From Nitzschia sp. DOCU1 (lineage: Eukaryota; Bacillariophyta; Bacillariophyceae; Bacillariales; Bacillariaceae), in assembly GCA_951394045.1 (NCBI GenBank), contig OX595998.1:1240001-1304000 (forward strand): a stretch of DNA of 64,000 nt, read 5' to 3'. The position numbers and the translations under genes were made by a program. A model generated the notes under the pieces. It was given only the letters and a program-made list of their open reading frames with translations, made no database searches and had not been told where the DNA came from. How positions within the stretch are numbered: position 1 is the stretch's first letter; every line of letters starts with the position of its first letter. Of the stretch, positions 12,652-22,353 are shown piece by piece.

Positions 12652-15600
12652 TTACATTTGTGAAACTAGAATGTTGCGGACGATTTTGGGCAAGTCGCTC
12701 GTCTGCATACACACGTGGCCTCTTCCAACAGGCAAGTTCTGCCTGATTTCGTCCGCTTCACGTCCGAAACTAGCAATAAAGATGCAGTGAGCTTTGACAC
12801 CTTTGGCGATTCCATCATCGATGATGCGACCGAGCTCCCGAGGGTGAATACCATAGCGCTCCAAGTTGGCATCGGAGATGGCAATGACTAGCCCTTCTTG
12901 GTCATCTCCGGTGTTCCGCAACAGAGAATTGACATTATCAATGGCTTCCTCGATCGCCTCCAAGGTGAAATCTCCCGCCCGACAAAATTGCGAATGTGCT
13001 ATCATGGATTGGAGAATCTTCATCCTGGTCTTCTCATTGTTGGCTGGGTTCCCGAAATCAACGAATGGAATGCATGGTGAATCGCCGCTGTGACCGACAA
13101 TACTATAGTCAAAACGTTGCTGTAAGCCATCAAAGCTCTCCATGATCAGATTCGTCGCCTCCAAGCATCTTACGAGGCGGGAGTCGTATCCATTGAAGCG
13201 ATACATGCTCCCTGATACGTCGACCACAAATCGAATGCGCTTTGGAGAGAGTATTGGTGATTCATTGTCAGCTCGACTTCGCCGCTTATAGATATTTCGT
13301 TCTCCAGTGACGCCGTCTACAAGGCGGGACTCGTCAATCTCTCCGTGACTCTGCCGCTTGATCCAGCCCGTTTCTGGTTGCTTCAAGTCAATATGTCCAA
13401 GCGTTGCTTTCAGAGACGAGATATCCTTCTTGATTGGCTCAACGAACTTTTGATACATGTCCCATTCTGATTCGCTCATGTCGATCTCCTTGAGTCGCTT
13501 ATTCAAGGCCTTCTGTGCCATAGCTCTGGCAGCTCGGGCTGCTTCTTCGCTCACTTCAGCTTTTGCCTGGTCGCTCACTTGATGCACACGGTGTCCACGG
13601 TCCAGCCTATAGGGCCCGCCACGACCTCCCAATCCAGCTGTGTTGCTGCCTCCGGTGCCTCCTGCCCACGTATTTCCGCCAACATGGGCTTCATTCTTTT
13701 CGTCCCATTTTCCTTCCTTTGGATCATCGAGTGGTGGTGGATTGCTGCTCGATCCCTCAGACCCACGTTCATCCCCGAATTCAATCCGCAAATTTCTGCC
13801 TTGTTCCAATATAGCCTTTTGCCACGATGCATAATCTTCAACTGCAATTCCATGGCGCTGAAAAACACGTCCAATTGTTCCGTACACAGAAGCGTCAAAG
13901 CTATCAAAATCCAGCACGTTGTGCAGGGCTGTGATAACAGTGTCCTCAGGATATCGTTCCAAATGCTTCACGACGGCCAATGCCTCTCGAGTCGAGTATG
14001 GATAGGACAAATCCCCGTGATCCGCAAGAGCGCGAAGCTCGCTGAAACCACCGGCAATGCTTCGAATCAACTTGGGGTCCAGGCTTGGACCATATGACTG
14101 CAAGAGGTTGACCTCCGACTGGAAATCGGGATTCAAAATGACGCGAGTCGAAAAGCAGTCACCAATCTGTCGAAAAAAGGCATTGCCCAGAAAGGGGAAA
14201 CCAGGCCGGTTCGCCAATACCCAAAGGGTAAAGTCGGGATGTATCGGAATGATTCCGGGTCCCGTTTCGTGTCTGGAAAGTCTTCGGCCGTCGCCCAATA
14301 GTAACTCTCCATCCTCCACTAGTCCTTTGAGGACGGCCAACACCTCGGTCGGTGCCTTATCGGCCTCATCGACGACCAAGGCGATTCCCTGTTCCACGGC
14401 TCGGACCAAAGGAGAGTCATGCCACACAATCTTTCCATTTTCTAGGGAAGGTTGCAATGTGATTTGACCAATGGTAGAATCTCGATGGAGTTGAATGTAT
14501 TCTCGTTCCAAGTTGGCGACTTGGCAGAGACGATCAGTAATGACATTCTTTCCGACTCCTTGATTACCAAGAAGCAAAAATGCTCGCTCTCCTCCACTCC
14601 AATCTTGAAGCAGATCCTTGATAGCCACCACATGACTCGGAATATCAAAGAATTTTGGAGCGGGAACCATTTCTGGGCGCCGCACTGTTTTCCGTTCCAT
14701 GGGGAAATCACCAATAGTCACTCTGCCTTCATCTATTTGAATCGTCGTCTCGGGCGTCACATGGTTTGCATCTACCTGTCTTTGAATTTTCAATTGTTCC
14801 AAGACTGATTCGAGTGCTGCTCTCTGTGACGGCGGGAGCAAGTCTGCCACCAGAATTTCACAAATCGCATCATGGAGATTCACCCCCGACAAGACAAGTC
14901 GTCGTACAATCCGAATCAAGTTTCGTGTGGACAGCGGCGCCACCCCACAATCGGACGCAACTTGATCGGTCAGTTTTGCTTTTAATTTCAATAATTTGTC
15001 GATCGTGTCTTTGGAAGTGTCAGGGTGGACACTCTGAAGAATGGCAGCAGTGCATTCCGAAGTCGGAGGTGGAATCACCACTGTCGAAAACATGGACATG
15101 ACGTCTTGTGTAAACCAAGAAGTTGACGATTCCTCGGAAGAAGAAATGGACGCCAATGCCACTATTCGAAACGCAGGGTGGGCACGAATAATTGTCGTCG
15201 TCGTCGTCGTCGTCTCGTCGTCATGATTCAGCATTGCAGCATCCGCTCGATCGGCTCGCAAGATTCGTTGGCCATTGGGCAAATCTAATTGTCGATCCAA
15301 ACAAAGAGATTGCAAGGCTGCCAAGACATCGGGCCGTAACTTTTCGACATTATCCAAAACGCACAAGTCACCATTTTGAATGGCAGCCAACAATGCCGTG
15401 GGTTGCCAGGAGGTAGCACCACTCTCGGAGGTCACTCGTCGCAAAAACAAATCTTGCAAGGTCAGTTCGGGAACTACGGGCACCAAAGCGACAGGGTAGC
15501 CCAATAATTGCGAAGCAAAATAAAGAGTCATGGCTGATTTGGATTCACCGCGAGGAGACAGTAAAAGAATATCGCTTCCTGCTGCATGGCTTTGCATCAT

Positions 15601-16863
15601 GGCCGTCAGGACCGACTGTAATCCTTGCGTCAAACAAAAGTTGCCTTGACGTTGTTTGGGTTTATCTGGCTGCTGTTCAAGGCCAGCACCACAATGTACT
15701 CGTACCGTTACTGGCTTGTCGCCGGCGGCATTGTTGTTCTCGGTATTAAACGTCACCTCGGCGATGCGTGTATCTGTTGAGCTGGCCACAATCTTGTCAA
15801 TTCGGTAGGTAGCACCCTTGTTGTCTTGGTGGCGTGAAGAAAGCTTCAATTCTTTCCATGCCGTTTTCCAGGCGGTTTGAGATGGTTCCCACTTGTTGCT
15901 ATTCCATCGTTTATCGTTGTCATTGTCCACTGCTGCCATGGGATAGGCTCTCTGAAAGACCGAATGGATCGGTTGATGAGGAAACTGCTCGAGAGTATGC
16001 CGTGTTGATTCCCAGCGACAATTGGGAAAGGGCCAAATTTGTGCATTGCTGTCCGAAGCGAATTGCATGGCTTGTAACAAGGCGGCATATTCTGTATTGT
16101 CGTCATCTTCCACAAGAGGTTCCTGAACTCGTCGAATTTGAAATCGTGATCTTAAGGGTGGATCCAATGGTCGACCGGGCCAAGGAGGTGGGACAGCCGT
16201 CGCAATGACTCGAAAGTCGGGATGGACAGGCACCAATTGTTCAGGATGTTGTTGTTCTTGCAGCGCTAATTCCTGATATCGCTCGTGAGGCACCAAGAGT
16301 CGACCATCTTCCAAATTCATGCTGCGATGTTCCAATAAATTATTCAGCGTGGGCAAGACATTGCGGGAAGCTCGTTCTATTCCTTCCAATACTAAGAGAC
16401 GGCCATGAATAGCGGCTTGGACGGGTGCTGCATTGCCAAATTGTAATTCTAGACTTTTGTTGTCAAAGACAAGTTCTCGTCGTTGTTTGAGATCCGATTC
16501 GGTCAAATCGGCTGTGATTGTCAAAACATGAATGGGTTTTTGTAAGAGTTGTGCGTATAATAGTGCCAAATCACGTCGATAGGCGGCATGTGATCCGGGT
16601 GGACCGACCAACAACATGTCTTGTCCCAACAAGTCTTTTTTCATGATCCATTCCAAATGCGACAGAGTAGTAGGGCATGATGGTTGACCAAGATAATAAT
16701 GACGTGGAATCCAACACGAATCTTGCTCTTGCAGAAGCAGCTCTCGCTGGACCGATCCAATTCTCACAAAACGACGACTGCTAAAGGAGCGAATCGTTCT
16801 TGGATTCCTGTGTAACGGTGGACAATGACAGAATGATTGGCGCTTCCACCACGACACTCTCAT
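12652..16863 (-). CDS. VWA8: VWA8-like mitochondrial AAA+ ATPase with C-terminal von Willebrand A domain
   Basis: This is a single uninterrupted 1,403-codon frame. The first 40 residues are rich in Arg, Ser and aromatic residues with almost no acid, as expected for a mitochondrial presequence. Three AAA+ (dynein/midasin-like) modules follow, with P-loops near residues 86, 433 and 764. Only the third keeps a canonical Walker A (GNQGVGKN) and Walker B (VVDEADKA); the first (GPPGSHAAY) and second (SPRGESKSA) lack the GK-T/S step. After a Gly-rich linker comes a VWA domain with the metal-site motif DVSGSM near residue 1215, and later the motifs of its Rossmann fold. VWA8 is a conserved mitochondrial protein with in vitro ATPase activity; its client is not settled. 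The length is shorter than animal VWA8 (about 1,900 aa). No intron is needed. Confidence 0.93.
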   Translation of the reverse strand: MRVSWWKRQSFCHCPPLHRNPRTIRSFSSRRFVRIGSVQRELLLQEQDSCWIPRHYYLGQPSCPTTLSHLEWIMKKDLLGQDMLLVGPPGSHAAYRRDLALLYAQLLQKPIHVLTITADLTESDLKQRRELVFDNKSLELQFGNAAPVQAAIHGRLLVLEGIERASRNVLPTLNNLLEHRSMNLEDGRLLVPHERYQELALQEQQHPEQLVPVHPDFRVIATAVPPPWPGRPLDPPLRSRFQIRRVQEPLVEDDDNTEYAALLQAMQFASDSNAQIWPFPNCRWESTRHTLEQFPHQPIHSVFQRAYPMAAVDNDNDKRWNSNKWEPSQTAWKTAWKELKLSSRHQDNKGATYRIDKIVASSTDTRIAEVTFNTENNNAAGDKPVTVRVHCGAGLEQQPDKPKQRQGNFCLTQGLQSVLTAMMQSHAAGSDILLLSPRGESKSAMTLYFASQLLGYPVALVPVVPELTLQDLFLRRVTSESGATSWQPTALLAAIQNGDLCVLDNVEKLRPDVLAALQSLCLDRQLDLPNGQRILRADRADAAMLNHDDETTTTTTTIIRAHPAFRIVALASISSSEESSTSWFTQDVMSMFSTVVIPPPTSECTAAILQSVHPDTSKDTIDKLLKLKAKLTDQVASDCGVAPLSTRNLIRIVRRLVLSGVNLHDAICEILVADLLPPSQRAALESVLEQLKIQRQVDANHVTPETTIQIDEGRVTIGDFPMERKTVRRPEMVPAPKFFDIPSHVVAIKDLLQDWSGGERAFLLLGNQGVGKNVITDRLCQVANLEREYIQLHRDSTIGQITLQPSLENGKIVWHDSPLVRAVEQGIALVVDEADKAPTEVLAVLKGLVEDGELLLGDGRRLSRHETGPGIIPIHPDFTLWVLANRPGFPFLGNAFFRQIGDCFSTRVILNPDFQSEVNLLQSYGPSLDPKLIRSIAGGFSELRALADHGDLSYPYSTREALAVVKHLERYPEDTVITALHNVLDFDSFDASVYGTIGRVFQRHGIAVEDYASWQKAILEQGRNLRIEFGDERGSEGSSSNPPPLDDPKEGKWDEKNEAHVGGNTWAGGTGGSNTAGLGGRGGPYRLDRGHRVHQVSDQAKAEVSEEAARAARAMAQKALNKRLKEIDMSESEWDMYQKFVEPIKKDISSLKATLGHIDLKQPETGWIKRQSHGEIDESRLVDGVTGERNIYKRRSRADNESPILSPKRIRFVVDVSGSMYRFNGYDSRLVRCLEATNLIMESFDGLQQRFDYSIVGHSGDSPCIPFVDFGNPANNEKTRMKILQSMIAHSQFCRAGDFTLEAIEEAIDNVNSLLRNTGDDQEGLVIAISDANLERYGIHPRELGRIIDDGIAKGVKAHCIFIASFGREADEIRQNLPVGRGHVCMQTSDLPKIVRNILVSQM
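15191..15225. repeat. Trinucleotide (GTC)n run inside the VWA8 gene
   Basis: A GTC/CGT triplet run codes, on the minus strand, for a run of seven Thr residues after Asp-Asp-Glu. It lies in the linker between the second and third ATPase modules and is likely length-variable. Confidence 0.75.
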
Positions 16864-17307
16864 GGTGGCAAGTCTTGTTGTTGTTATCGTCGTCGTCGTC
16901 GTTGCATGGATAATGTGGTTGAATGGTGTGTTGTCGTCGTCGAAAATGAATGGAGGGAAGAAAGAGTCAAAACATGGTGCGCGTCATCGTCGTCATGCAT
17001 CGATGCATGACCGCGATCCAAAAAAAGATACACAAATGACGACTACGGTAGTCGAGTAAGTCGTCAGGTTAGTCACGTGCGTGAATGATTCAACGACATG
17101 TAGTCGAAGCGGTCGATTTTAGTCACGTTCGTAAACGTTCGTTGGGTTGCATCTTACGTCAACCGCCGACTAATAAAAGAATGGCGGCGGCATCTCAGTC
17201 TCCATCATCATCCACGACCACGGCGCCCTTTCGCTTCATTGGCATTTCCCGCGAGAGGCAGGGGTCACAAAGTGTAGGTTTGCTCTTGTTGCCATTCACA
17301 ACTACTT
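16864..17307. promoter_or_regulatory. Divergent upstream region of VWA8 and the prolyl hydroxylase gene
   Basis: This is the only space between two divergently transcribed genes. It contains GTCACGTGCGTG near 17072 (with a CACGTG palindrome), a related GTCACGTTCGT near 17122 and several TGACG/CGTCA words. These are the core words bound by bZIP/bHLH factors in eukaryotes. Function here is inference. A 155-codon frame starting at 17085 overlaps the next gene in another frame; it is low-complexity and probably not coding. Confidence 0.4.
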
Positions 17308-18470
17308 TTGCACCCACCTTTCTCTTCTTCTTCTTTCGAAACTACCATCATTCTGTGGAATCTTTCCCATTGGATGGTCGTGGGCTTTTGTGCTTGGGCT
17401 GCGAGAAAAAGCAAAACAAGAGCACCCACCGTACTAACGCGAACAACAGCGATTACTACTACCACCATGATTTCCATGAACCACCACTCCCCTCATCAGC
17501 AACAACAGCAGCAGCATTATCCACAAGAACCACAGACACACATCTTGTATAATGGAGTCAATCCGAATTATCCTGGTCTTCGCATGATTCATGAGACTCC
17601 CCCGATTTTTTGTGTCGATGAGTTTTTGACGCGGGACGAATGCGACTTTTTAATCCAATCGGCCAGCGATGCCTTTACACCGGCACCCGTGGTTGGAAAA
17701 GGTGCGGGTGAAATTAGCACGAGCCGAACCTCGTCGACGTGCTACTTGGCACGAGAAGATGTGCCCGACTTGCTACGAAAAGTGGCCGCCTTGACAGGCA
17801 AGCCCATGGAACATTGTGAATTGCCTCAAGTCGGACGATATTTGACATCTCAACAATATGTACAGGTAGGGAACATGAAATGAAATGGAAATACAGCGGT
17901 GAAGAATGGATTCTTCTTCTTCTTCTTGTGGAATACTATGACTGCGTGGTGAAAGTATGACAAGTCGGGCGTTTCGTTCTGACCCAACGTTTTCCTCTTT
18001 TTTGAATATAGCACTATGATGCCTTTAATTTGGAGGAAGAAGATGGTCGTCGTTTTGCAATGAATGGTGGACAACGAACAGTCACTGTGCTAGTGTACTT
18101 GAATTCAGTCACGCAGGGAGGTGCCACATCCTTTCCAAACCTAAATTTACAAGTCCAACCCCGTCAAGGCATGGCGTTGGTGTTTTTTCCAGCGACCCTG
18201 CGAGGAACCTTGGATCCACAAGCCTTGCATGCGGCTCTTCCGGCGGTTGATACGAAATATGTCAGTCAAATTTGGGTTCGTCAAGGATCGTATTTTGGAC
18301 AAGCTTCTAAACGATTGACGACCATTTTGGGGGCACCTCTGTCCAAACAAGAAGCCACATCGTGGCCAGGAACCAATCCACATGCTTACCACTTCTACAA
18401 CAACAACGACAACAACGCAGGGGGTACTACTGGTAGTAGTAGCGATGATGTGGTACCCATGTCGCCATAG
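17308..18470 (+). CDS. Prolyl 4-hydroxylase, 2-oxoglutarate/Fe(II) dioxygenase (one intron)
   Basis: Exons are 17308-17865 and 18012-18470, with a 146-nt intron (donor GTAGGG, acceptor ATATAG). Splicing in phase 0 gives 338 aa. An N-terminal hydrophobic stretch (about residues 14-32) suggests a type II ER/Golgi membrane anchor. The catalytic double-stranded beta-helix fold carries the iron triad H187-x-D189 (first residues of exon 2) and H259, and the 2-oxoglutarate-binding K268 before W and R. It should hydroxylate proline in secretory or cell-wall proteins; the substrate cannot be read from the sequence. The intron falls directly before the metal-binding HxD motif, so the unspliced frame would lack the active site. 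The first Met is the best guess; a second in-frame Met follows within the anchor. Confidence 0.9.
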
Positions 18471-18760
18471 ACGACCGAGAGCAAACCAGTCGTCATGGGG
18501 TCACTCGTGATCCTGCTGCGATTGAATCAGGCCTTTTTGCCACCCTTGTGTCATTGTCGACGCCACCCGGCGTCGTCCTTGTAGAATAGTAGTGGTGGCA
18601 ACAGTATTACCTGCTGATGCAACACTTGACCAAAATAGAATACAATTATCATACCCTACGACACTTGTAGTTACATCTTTCAACATTTGGCTAGGGTCCC
18701 TTAAGGCAGAGACGAGCAAGGCCAATGTTTCAACGACAATGCCAAAACAAAACACCACCA

Positions 18761-20215
18761 TCACCATCCTTTGGATATCATCCATTGTGTGACACTGTCA
18801 TCGCCCCCCATGCTTTTCCAAATGTCACTTGGTTTATGACCACCCAGATCTGGAGACGCTGCCAGTGCCAACTCTTCGGGAGACAAACTACTGTTTGCCA
18901 TCCATTCCAAAACGTGCCGATTCTTGCGCTGGGCTGCCTTGTGCAAGACGGAATGACCTTGATGTTGTCGTTGGGCAAAATCCACACCACAATCCTGCTT
19001 TAGAAAAGACAAAAGTCGACCGACAGCGGCTTCGTCGGGATTTATGGTCATGGCGGCCCAATGAGCAGCTGTACACCCCCATGCATTGGTAGCTAATGCA
19101 GGGTTGTTGTAGGTATTATTTTTAGGCTGTGTTGTTGACTTCAAAGCTGTAGCAGCAGCAAATTCCACCAAATACCGTACCACCGGCAAGTGTCCTCCAT
19201 AACAAGCCATATGCAAGGCGGTCGTCCCTTCCCCAGACGTTTCATGAATGTCGTAGTGGTGTTCTTCTACCAAATATCGGACACACCTTAATTGTCCATT
19301 TCGAGCAGCATAGTGCAAGGGTGTTTTGCCATCGCGACGTCGTCGTTTCTTTTGGGTATGGGTGGAGGAGTGAGTGCTGGCGTCAATGCAACGACGACGA
19401 TGTTCCAATAACAACTCGAGACAGTCTAAATGTCCACCTCCAGCAGCCCAATGTTCCGCTGTAGAGCCATGACGATCTGTTTGTTGCAACAAGTCCGTGA
19501 GGCTATTTTGTTGTTGTATCATTTCTTTCAGGACGTCACCTTGACCTTGTGCGGCGGCTTGTAGAAATGGCGGCAACGAATCTTTATAGGCAACCAAAGG
19601 CTTGCCATTCTTGTCCAGTTTTCGATTGCGTCTATTGTCGTCGCTAGTTGCAGCAACTACATCATGGTGGTCGCCTGCCGGATGATCAATGGTGGCGTCA
19701 TTGTCCTCGTGCCGAGTCGTCAATGATGATGATTCTTCCTTCGTAGTAATACTGTCGTGCTCTAACTGCTGTACAATTTCTGCCACTTTGGCCTCCCATT
19801 CCCCCATTTCTGCTTCTGTCGGTGTATAAACCTGCAAGGGCAATGGCCAAGGCTTGATGGCAGTAGCCATGTCGTCATGAGTTCCTTGTTGTTTTGCCGC
19901 TGCTTCTCGCTTTGCTTGCTCCCATTGTCGTCGTGCCACTTTTTGTGCCAATTTGGTAGGTTTCCAGGGAGTATGAATCGCCTGCAAATGCGAGGCAATC
20001 CCTCTTCCAAGTGCATATTGCTTAGAAGAAACCGTCCCACAGAGCGGACATTTGGTGAATCCTACCACATTTGTTAAATTCCTGCGTCCAAAGGCATCGT
20101 CGGATTTGCGTTTTCGCGAAGAATGATCGGTGACGCTGGGATCATTCGCAGACGACAACAAAGGATGATCCTCGTCGGACATTTTGTTCTTACGACAAGA
20201 TTCTTTGGCGTCCAT
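18761..20215 (-). CDS. Ankyrin-repeat protein with N-terminal zinc-finger-like motif
   Basis: The protein is 484 aa without an intron. Near residue 57 there is C-P-L-C-G, followed 18 residues later by H-L-x-x-I-H, a C2H2-type finger. A basic, Gln/Ala-rich stretch follows, then ankyrin repeats from about residue 210 to 460. The repeats show the usual G-x-T-A/P-L-H-x-A-A-x-x-G-H/N-x-x-x-V/L-x-x-L consensus, for example in 'DGKTPLHYAARNGQLRCVRYLV'-like units split by His/Arg-rich insertions. Ankyrin arrays bind proteins, and the finger suggests nucleic acid or protein contact; no specific role can be named. The copia element begins 209 bp upstream of the start codon and may affect its promoter. 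Confidence 0.82.
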   Translation of the reverse strand: MDAKESCRKNKMSDEDHPLLSSANDPSVTDHSSRKRKSDDAFGRRNLTNVVGFTKCPLCGTVSSKQYALGRGIASHLQAIHTPWKPTKLAQKVARRQWEQAKREAAAKQQGTHDDMATAIKPWPLPLQVYTPTEAEMGEWEAKVAEIVQQLEHDSITTKEESSSLTTRHEDNDATIDHPAGDHHDVVAATSDDNRRNRKLDKNGKPLVAYKDSLPPFLQAAAQGQGDVLKEMIQQQNSLTDLLQQTDRHGSTAEHWAAGGGHLDCLELLLEHRRRCIDASTHSSTHTQKKRRRRDGKTPLHYAARNGQLRCVRYLVEEHHYDIHETSGEGTTALHMACYGGHLPVVRYLVEFAAATALKSTTQPKNNTYNNPALATNAWGCTAAHWAAMTINPDEAAVGRLLSFLKQDCGVDFAQRQHQGHSVLHKAAQRKNRHVLEWMANSSLSPEELALAASPDLGGHKPSDIWKSMGGDDSVTQWMISKGW

Positions 20216-20424
20216 CCATTCATCCTGCGATCCAAGTTCAATTTATACTGCTGCTGCTGCAGCTGGTCGTCATCATCATTCTTCAAAGAGAATAGTCAGG
20301 GATTTCTCTGCTGTTGTGTGTGTTCGGGGCGGGCACCATTGTCGCCTCTCGCTCCCATCAGCAACCTGAGGTAATTCATCTCCCGAAGAGTGGGTATCGC
20401 CATGTTTTGACGGGCGCGCTAGAG

Positions 20425-20672
20425 TGTCTCATTGTGTGAACATTCTTAACCGTTAAAAAGGGCATATGACGGGCATATCATATCACCACGCCATGCCGGA
20501 CGCCATACGGGCGGACAAAACGCCGACGTGGCGGGGTGAAGTCATAGTCATCGTGAGACCAACACTTTCTGCCTGTGGATCAGCGCTGCGACCACCATGT
20601 GTTTGCACGTTCTGCATATATTTGTTTATTACATGACATAGGTTACGTTTATCAACAAGTAGTATCGAAACA
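20425..20672 (+). repeat. 5' LTR of the copia element
   Basis: This matches 27184-27433 nearly base for base and lies 209 bp upstream of the start codon of the minus-strand ankyrin gene. Confidence 0.9.
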
Positions 20673-20724
20673 GTTTATCAGACCCAACCACATACAAGAA
20701 AAGAAAGGAAAGAAGACGGTAACA

Positions 20725-22353
20725 ATGGTTGTATGGACGGCAAATCAGCTTACGGCGTTCTTTGAGAACGCAGCTCAGATTGGTGTTCCGCATGACACCG
20801 CTGTGGCGCTGGCCGCTGAAGGGGTTGCTCACCCTGATGATCTTCTGGACTTTGATGAAAGTGGTGCCATCAAGAACATTGCCCAGAATTTCAGAAGACC
20901 TGCAATTGGTAACCCTCTTGTCTTTGGTGCTAAGTCACAGCTCCGTTTGATTGCAGCGTCCAACATGGTGAAATACTATGATATTGTTGGTCGCCCAAGG
21001 ACTCCTGGGAACATGGCATGGGCCATTACCAAGAACTTCAATGAGCAATGGAAAGCTCTAGAGGACCAAGGTGGAAAGGACACAAGTGAGACCCCCAAGA
21101 TTACCAAGGGCTTCACTGTCATGAAGTGGTCTGACACGTTCAAGATTCACCTCGAAGGATGCTTGGGAGCTAGGAAAGTCCCTCTTGCATATGTCATTCG
21201 AGAGACTGCTGAAGTCCCAGTAGACTGCCCTGATGTTGCTGCTGGTCAACCATATGCAGCCCAGTTTGGATCAGTGAAGGCAGAAATCATAGCTAGAGCA
21301 AGCCACACTTATGGCCTGTTTGCTACTGAGAATGAAAATGTGTTCAGGAAGATGGAAGAAGCCACTCGCAATACGACTTATGCGGCTTCTATCAAACCCT
21401 TCCAGGGTCGCCATGATGGTAGAGGAGCATACCTTGCAATCATCTCCCAGCATGCTGGTGAAGACAAATGGCATGCCGAGCTGACAAGGAATGACAAGTT
21501 ACTCCATGATCTGAAATGGCGGAGCAATGGCTCCTACACTCTGGAACGTCACTGTTCACAGCATCGCAATGCTTACGTCCAGATGGAGGCGGCCACTGCC
21601 CATGTGCCATTCCAGCTACCGGATGGCCATACAAGAGTCACGTATTTGCTTGACAGCATCGATACTAGTGATGCTGAGCTTCAGGCTGCGATGGCTAGTG
21701 TAAGACAAGACAAGGCGGTTGATGGACTGCGTAGCAACTTCCAAGGAACGGTTGCTGTCCTTCTACCGGCCGACCCAGTGGCTAAGAAAGTTGCTGCTGC
21801 TGGGAACAAGCGTCCTAATGCTCAGATCTCTGACACACACGTTGATAGTGGTGAGGACGGCACCAGCACTGGACAAGTTTCTGCACTGAACTTGAGGTCT
21901 GGTAAAGGAAAAACTGGTGTGGACCTCCGTTACCACAAGCATAACGAGTACTTGAAGTTGTCAGGGGAGCAGAAGGAAGAGCTAAGAGAATGGAGGAAGA
22001 CCCCTAATGGCAAAGCAGCAATGGATAAGGGGAGAAAAGCTACCAAGTCAGGCAGCAAGGATTCCCAAAGTATCGCCGCTGTGGTCCAGCAGGAAGTCAA
22101 CAAGAAATTGAAAGCTCTCAAACAAGAGCAGTCGGATGAAACCAAACTTGAAGCATATGTGATGGGTGTGGTGAAGAAGATGGCTGGAGGGACTGTATCG
22201 ATCAACCCAGTCCCAACTGTGATGCCAGCAACTGCAGCTGCGGCGAGCGCTGAGAGCAGCAGCAGTGCCAGTGCTTCCAAGCTCCTACGGACTATTCTGC
22301 GCGGGCCCGACGGTCTCGGTGTCCTCTTATGCAATGAAGAGGAGAGAGACTGA
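20725..22353 (+). CDS. Copia Gag-like protein
   Basis: The ATG at 20725 (context AACAATGG) starts a 542-aa frame; the frame is open further upstream into the LTR, but no better ATG is seen. The product is helical and charged with a Lys-rich C-terminal part (around residues 390-470) and an Ala/Ser-rich tail. No CCHC knuckle is visible, as in several copia lineages of algae. It overlaps the next frame (from 22265), consistent with a +1 shift into protease or with a mutation. Confidence 0.75.
   Translation: MVVWTANQLTAFFENAAQIGVPHDTAVALAAEGVAHPDDLLDFDESGAIKNIAQNFRRPAIGNPLVFGAKSQLRLIAASNMVKYYDIVGRPRTPGNMAWAITKNFNEQWKALEDQGGKDTSETPKITKGFTVMKWSDTFKIHLEGCLGARKVPLAYVIRETAEVPVDCPDVAAGQPYAAQFGSVKAEIIARASHTYGLFATENENVFRKMEEATRNTTYAASIKPFQGRHDGRGAYLAIISQHAGEDKWHAELTRNDKLLHDLKWRSNGSYTLERHCSQHRNAYVQMEAATAHVPFQLPDGHTRVTYLLDSIDTSDAELQAAMASVRQDKAVDGLRSNFQGTVAVLLPADPVAKKVAAAGNKRPNAQISDTHVDSGEDGTSTGQVSALNLRSGKGKTGVDLRYHKHNEYLKLSGEQKEELREWRKTPNGKAAMDKGRKATKSGSKDSQSIAAVVQQEVNKKLKALKQEQSDETKLEAYVMGVVKKMAGGTVSINPVPTVMPATAAAASAESSSSASASKLLRTILRGPDGLGVLLCNEEERD

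Noticed and set aside
13579..14467. Plus-strand ORFs of up to 172 codons within VWA8
   Set aside because: Antisense shadows of a conserved 1,403-codon gene.
17085..17552. 155-codon ORF overlapping the prolyl hydroxylase start
   Set aside because: Low-complexity Ser/Thr/His-rich product in another frame than the conserved enzyme.
18501..18785. 94-codon minus-strand ORF after the ankyrin gene
   Set aside because: Overlaps the ankyrin gene's end in another frame and has no recognisable features.
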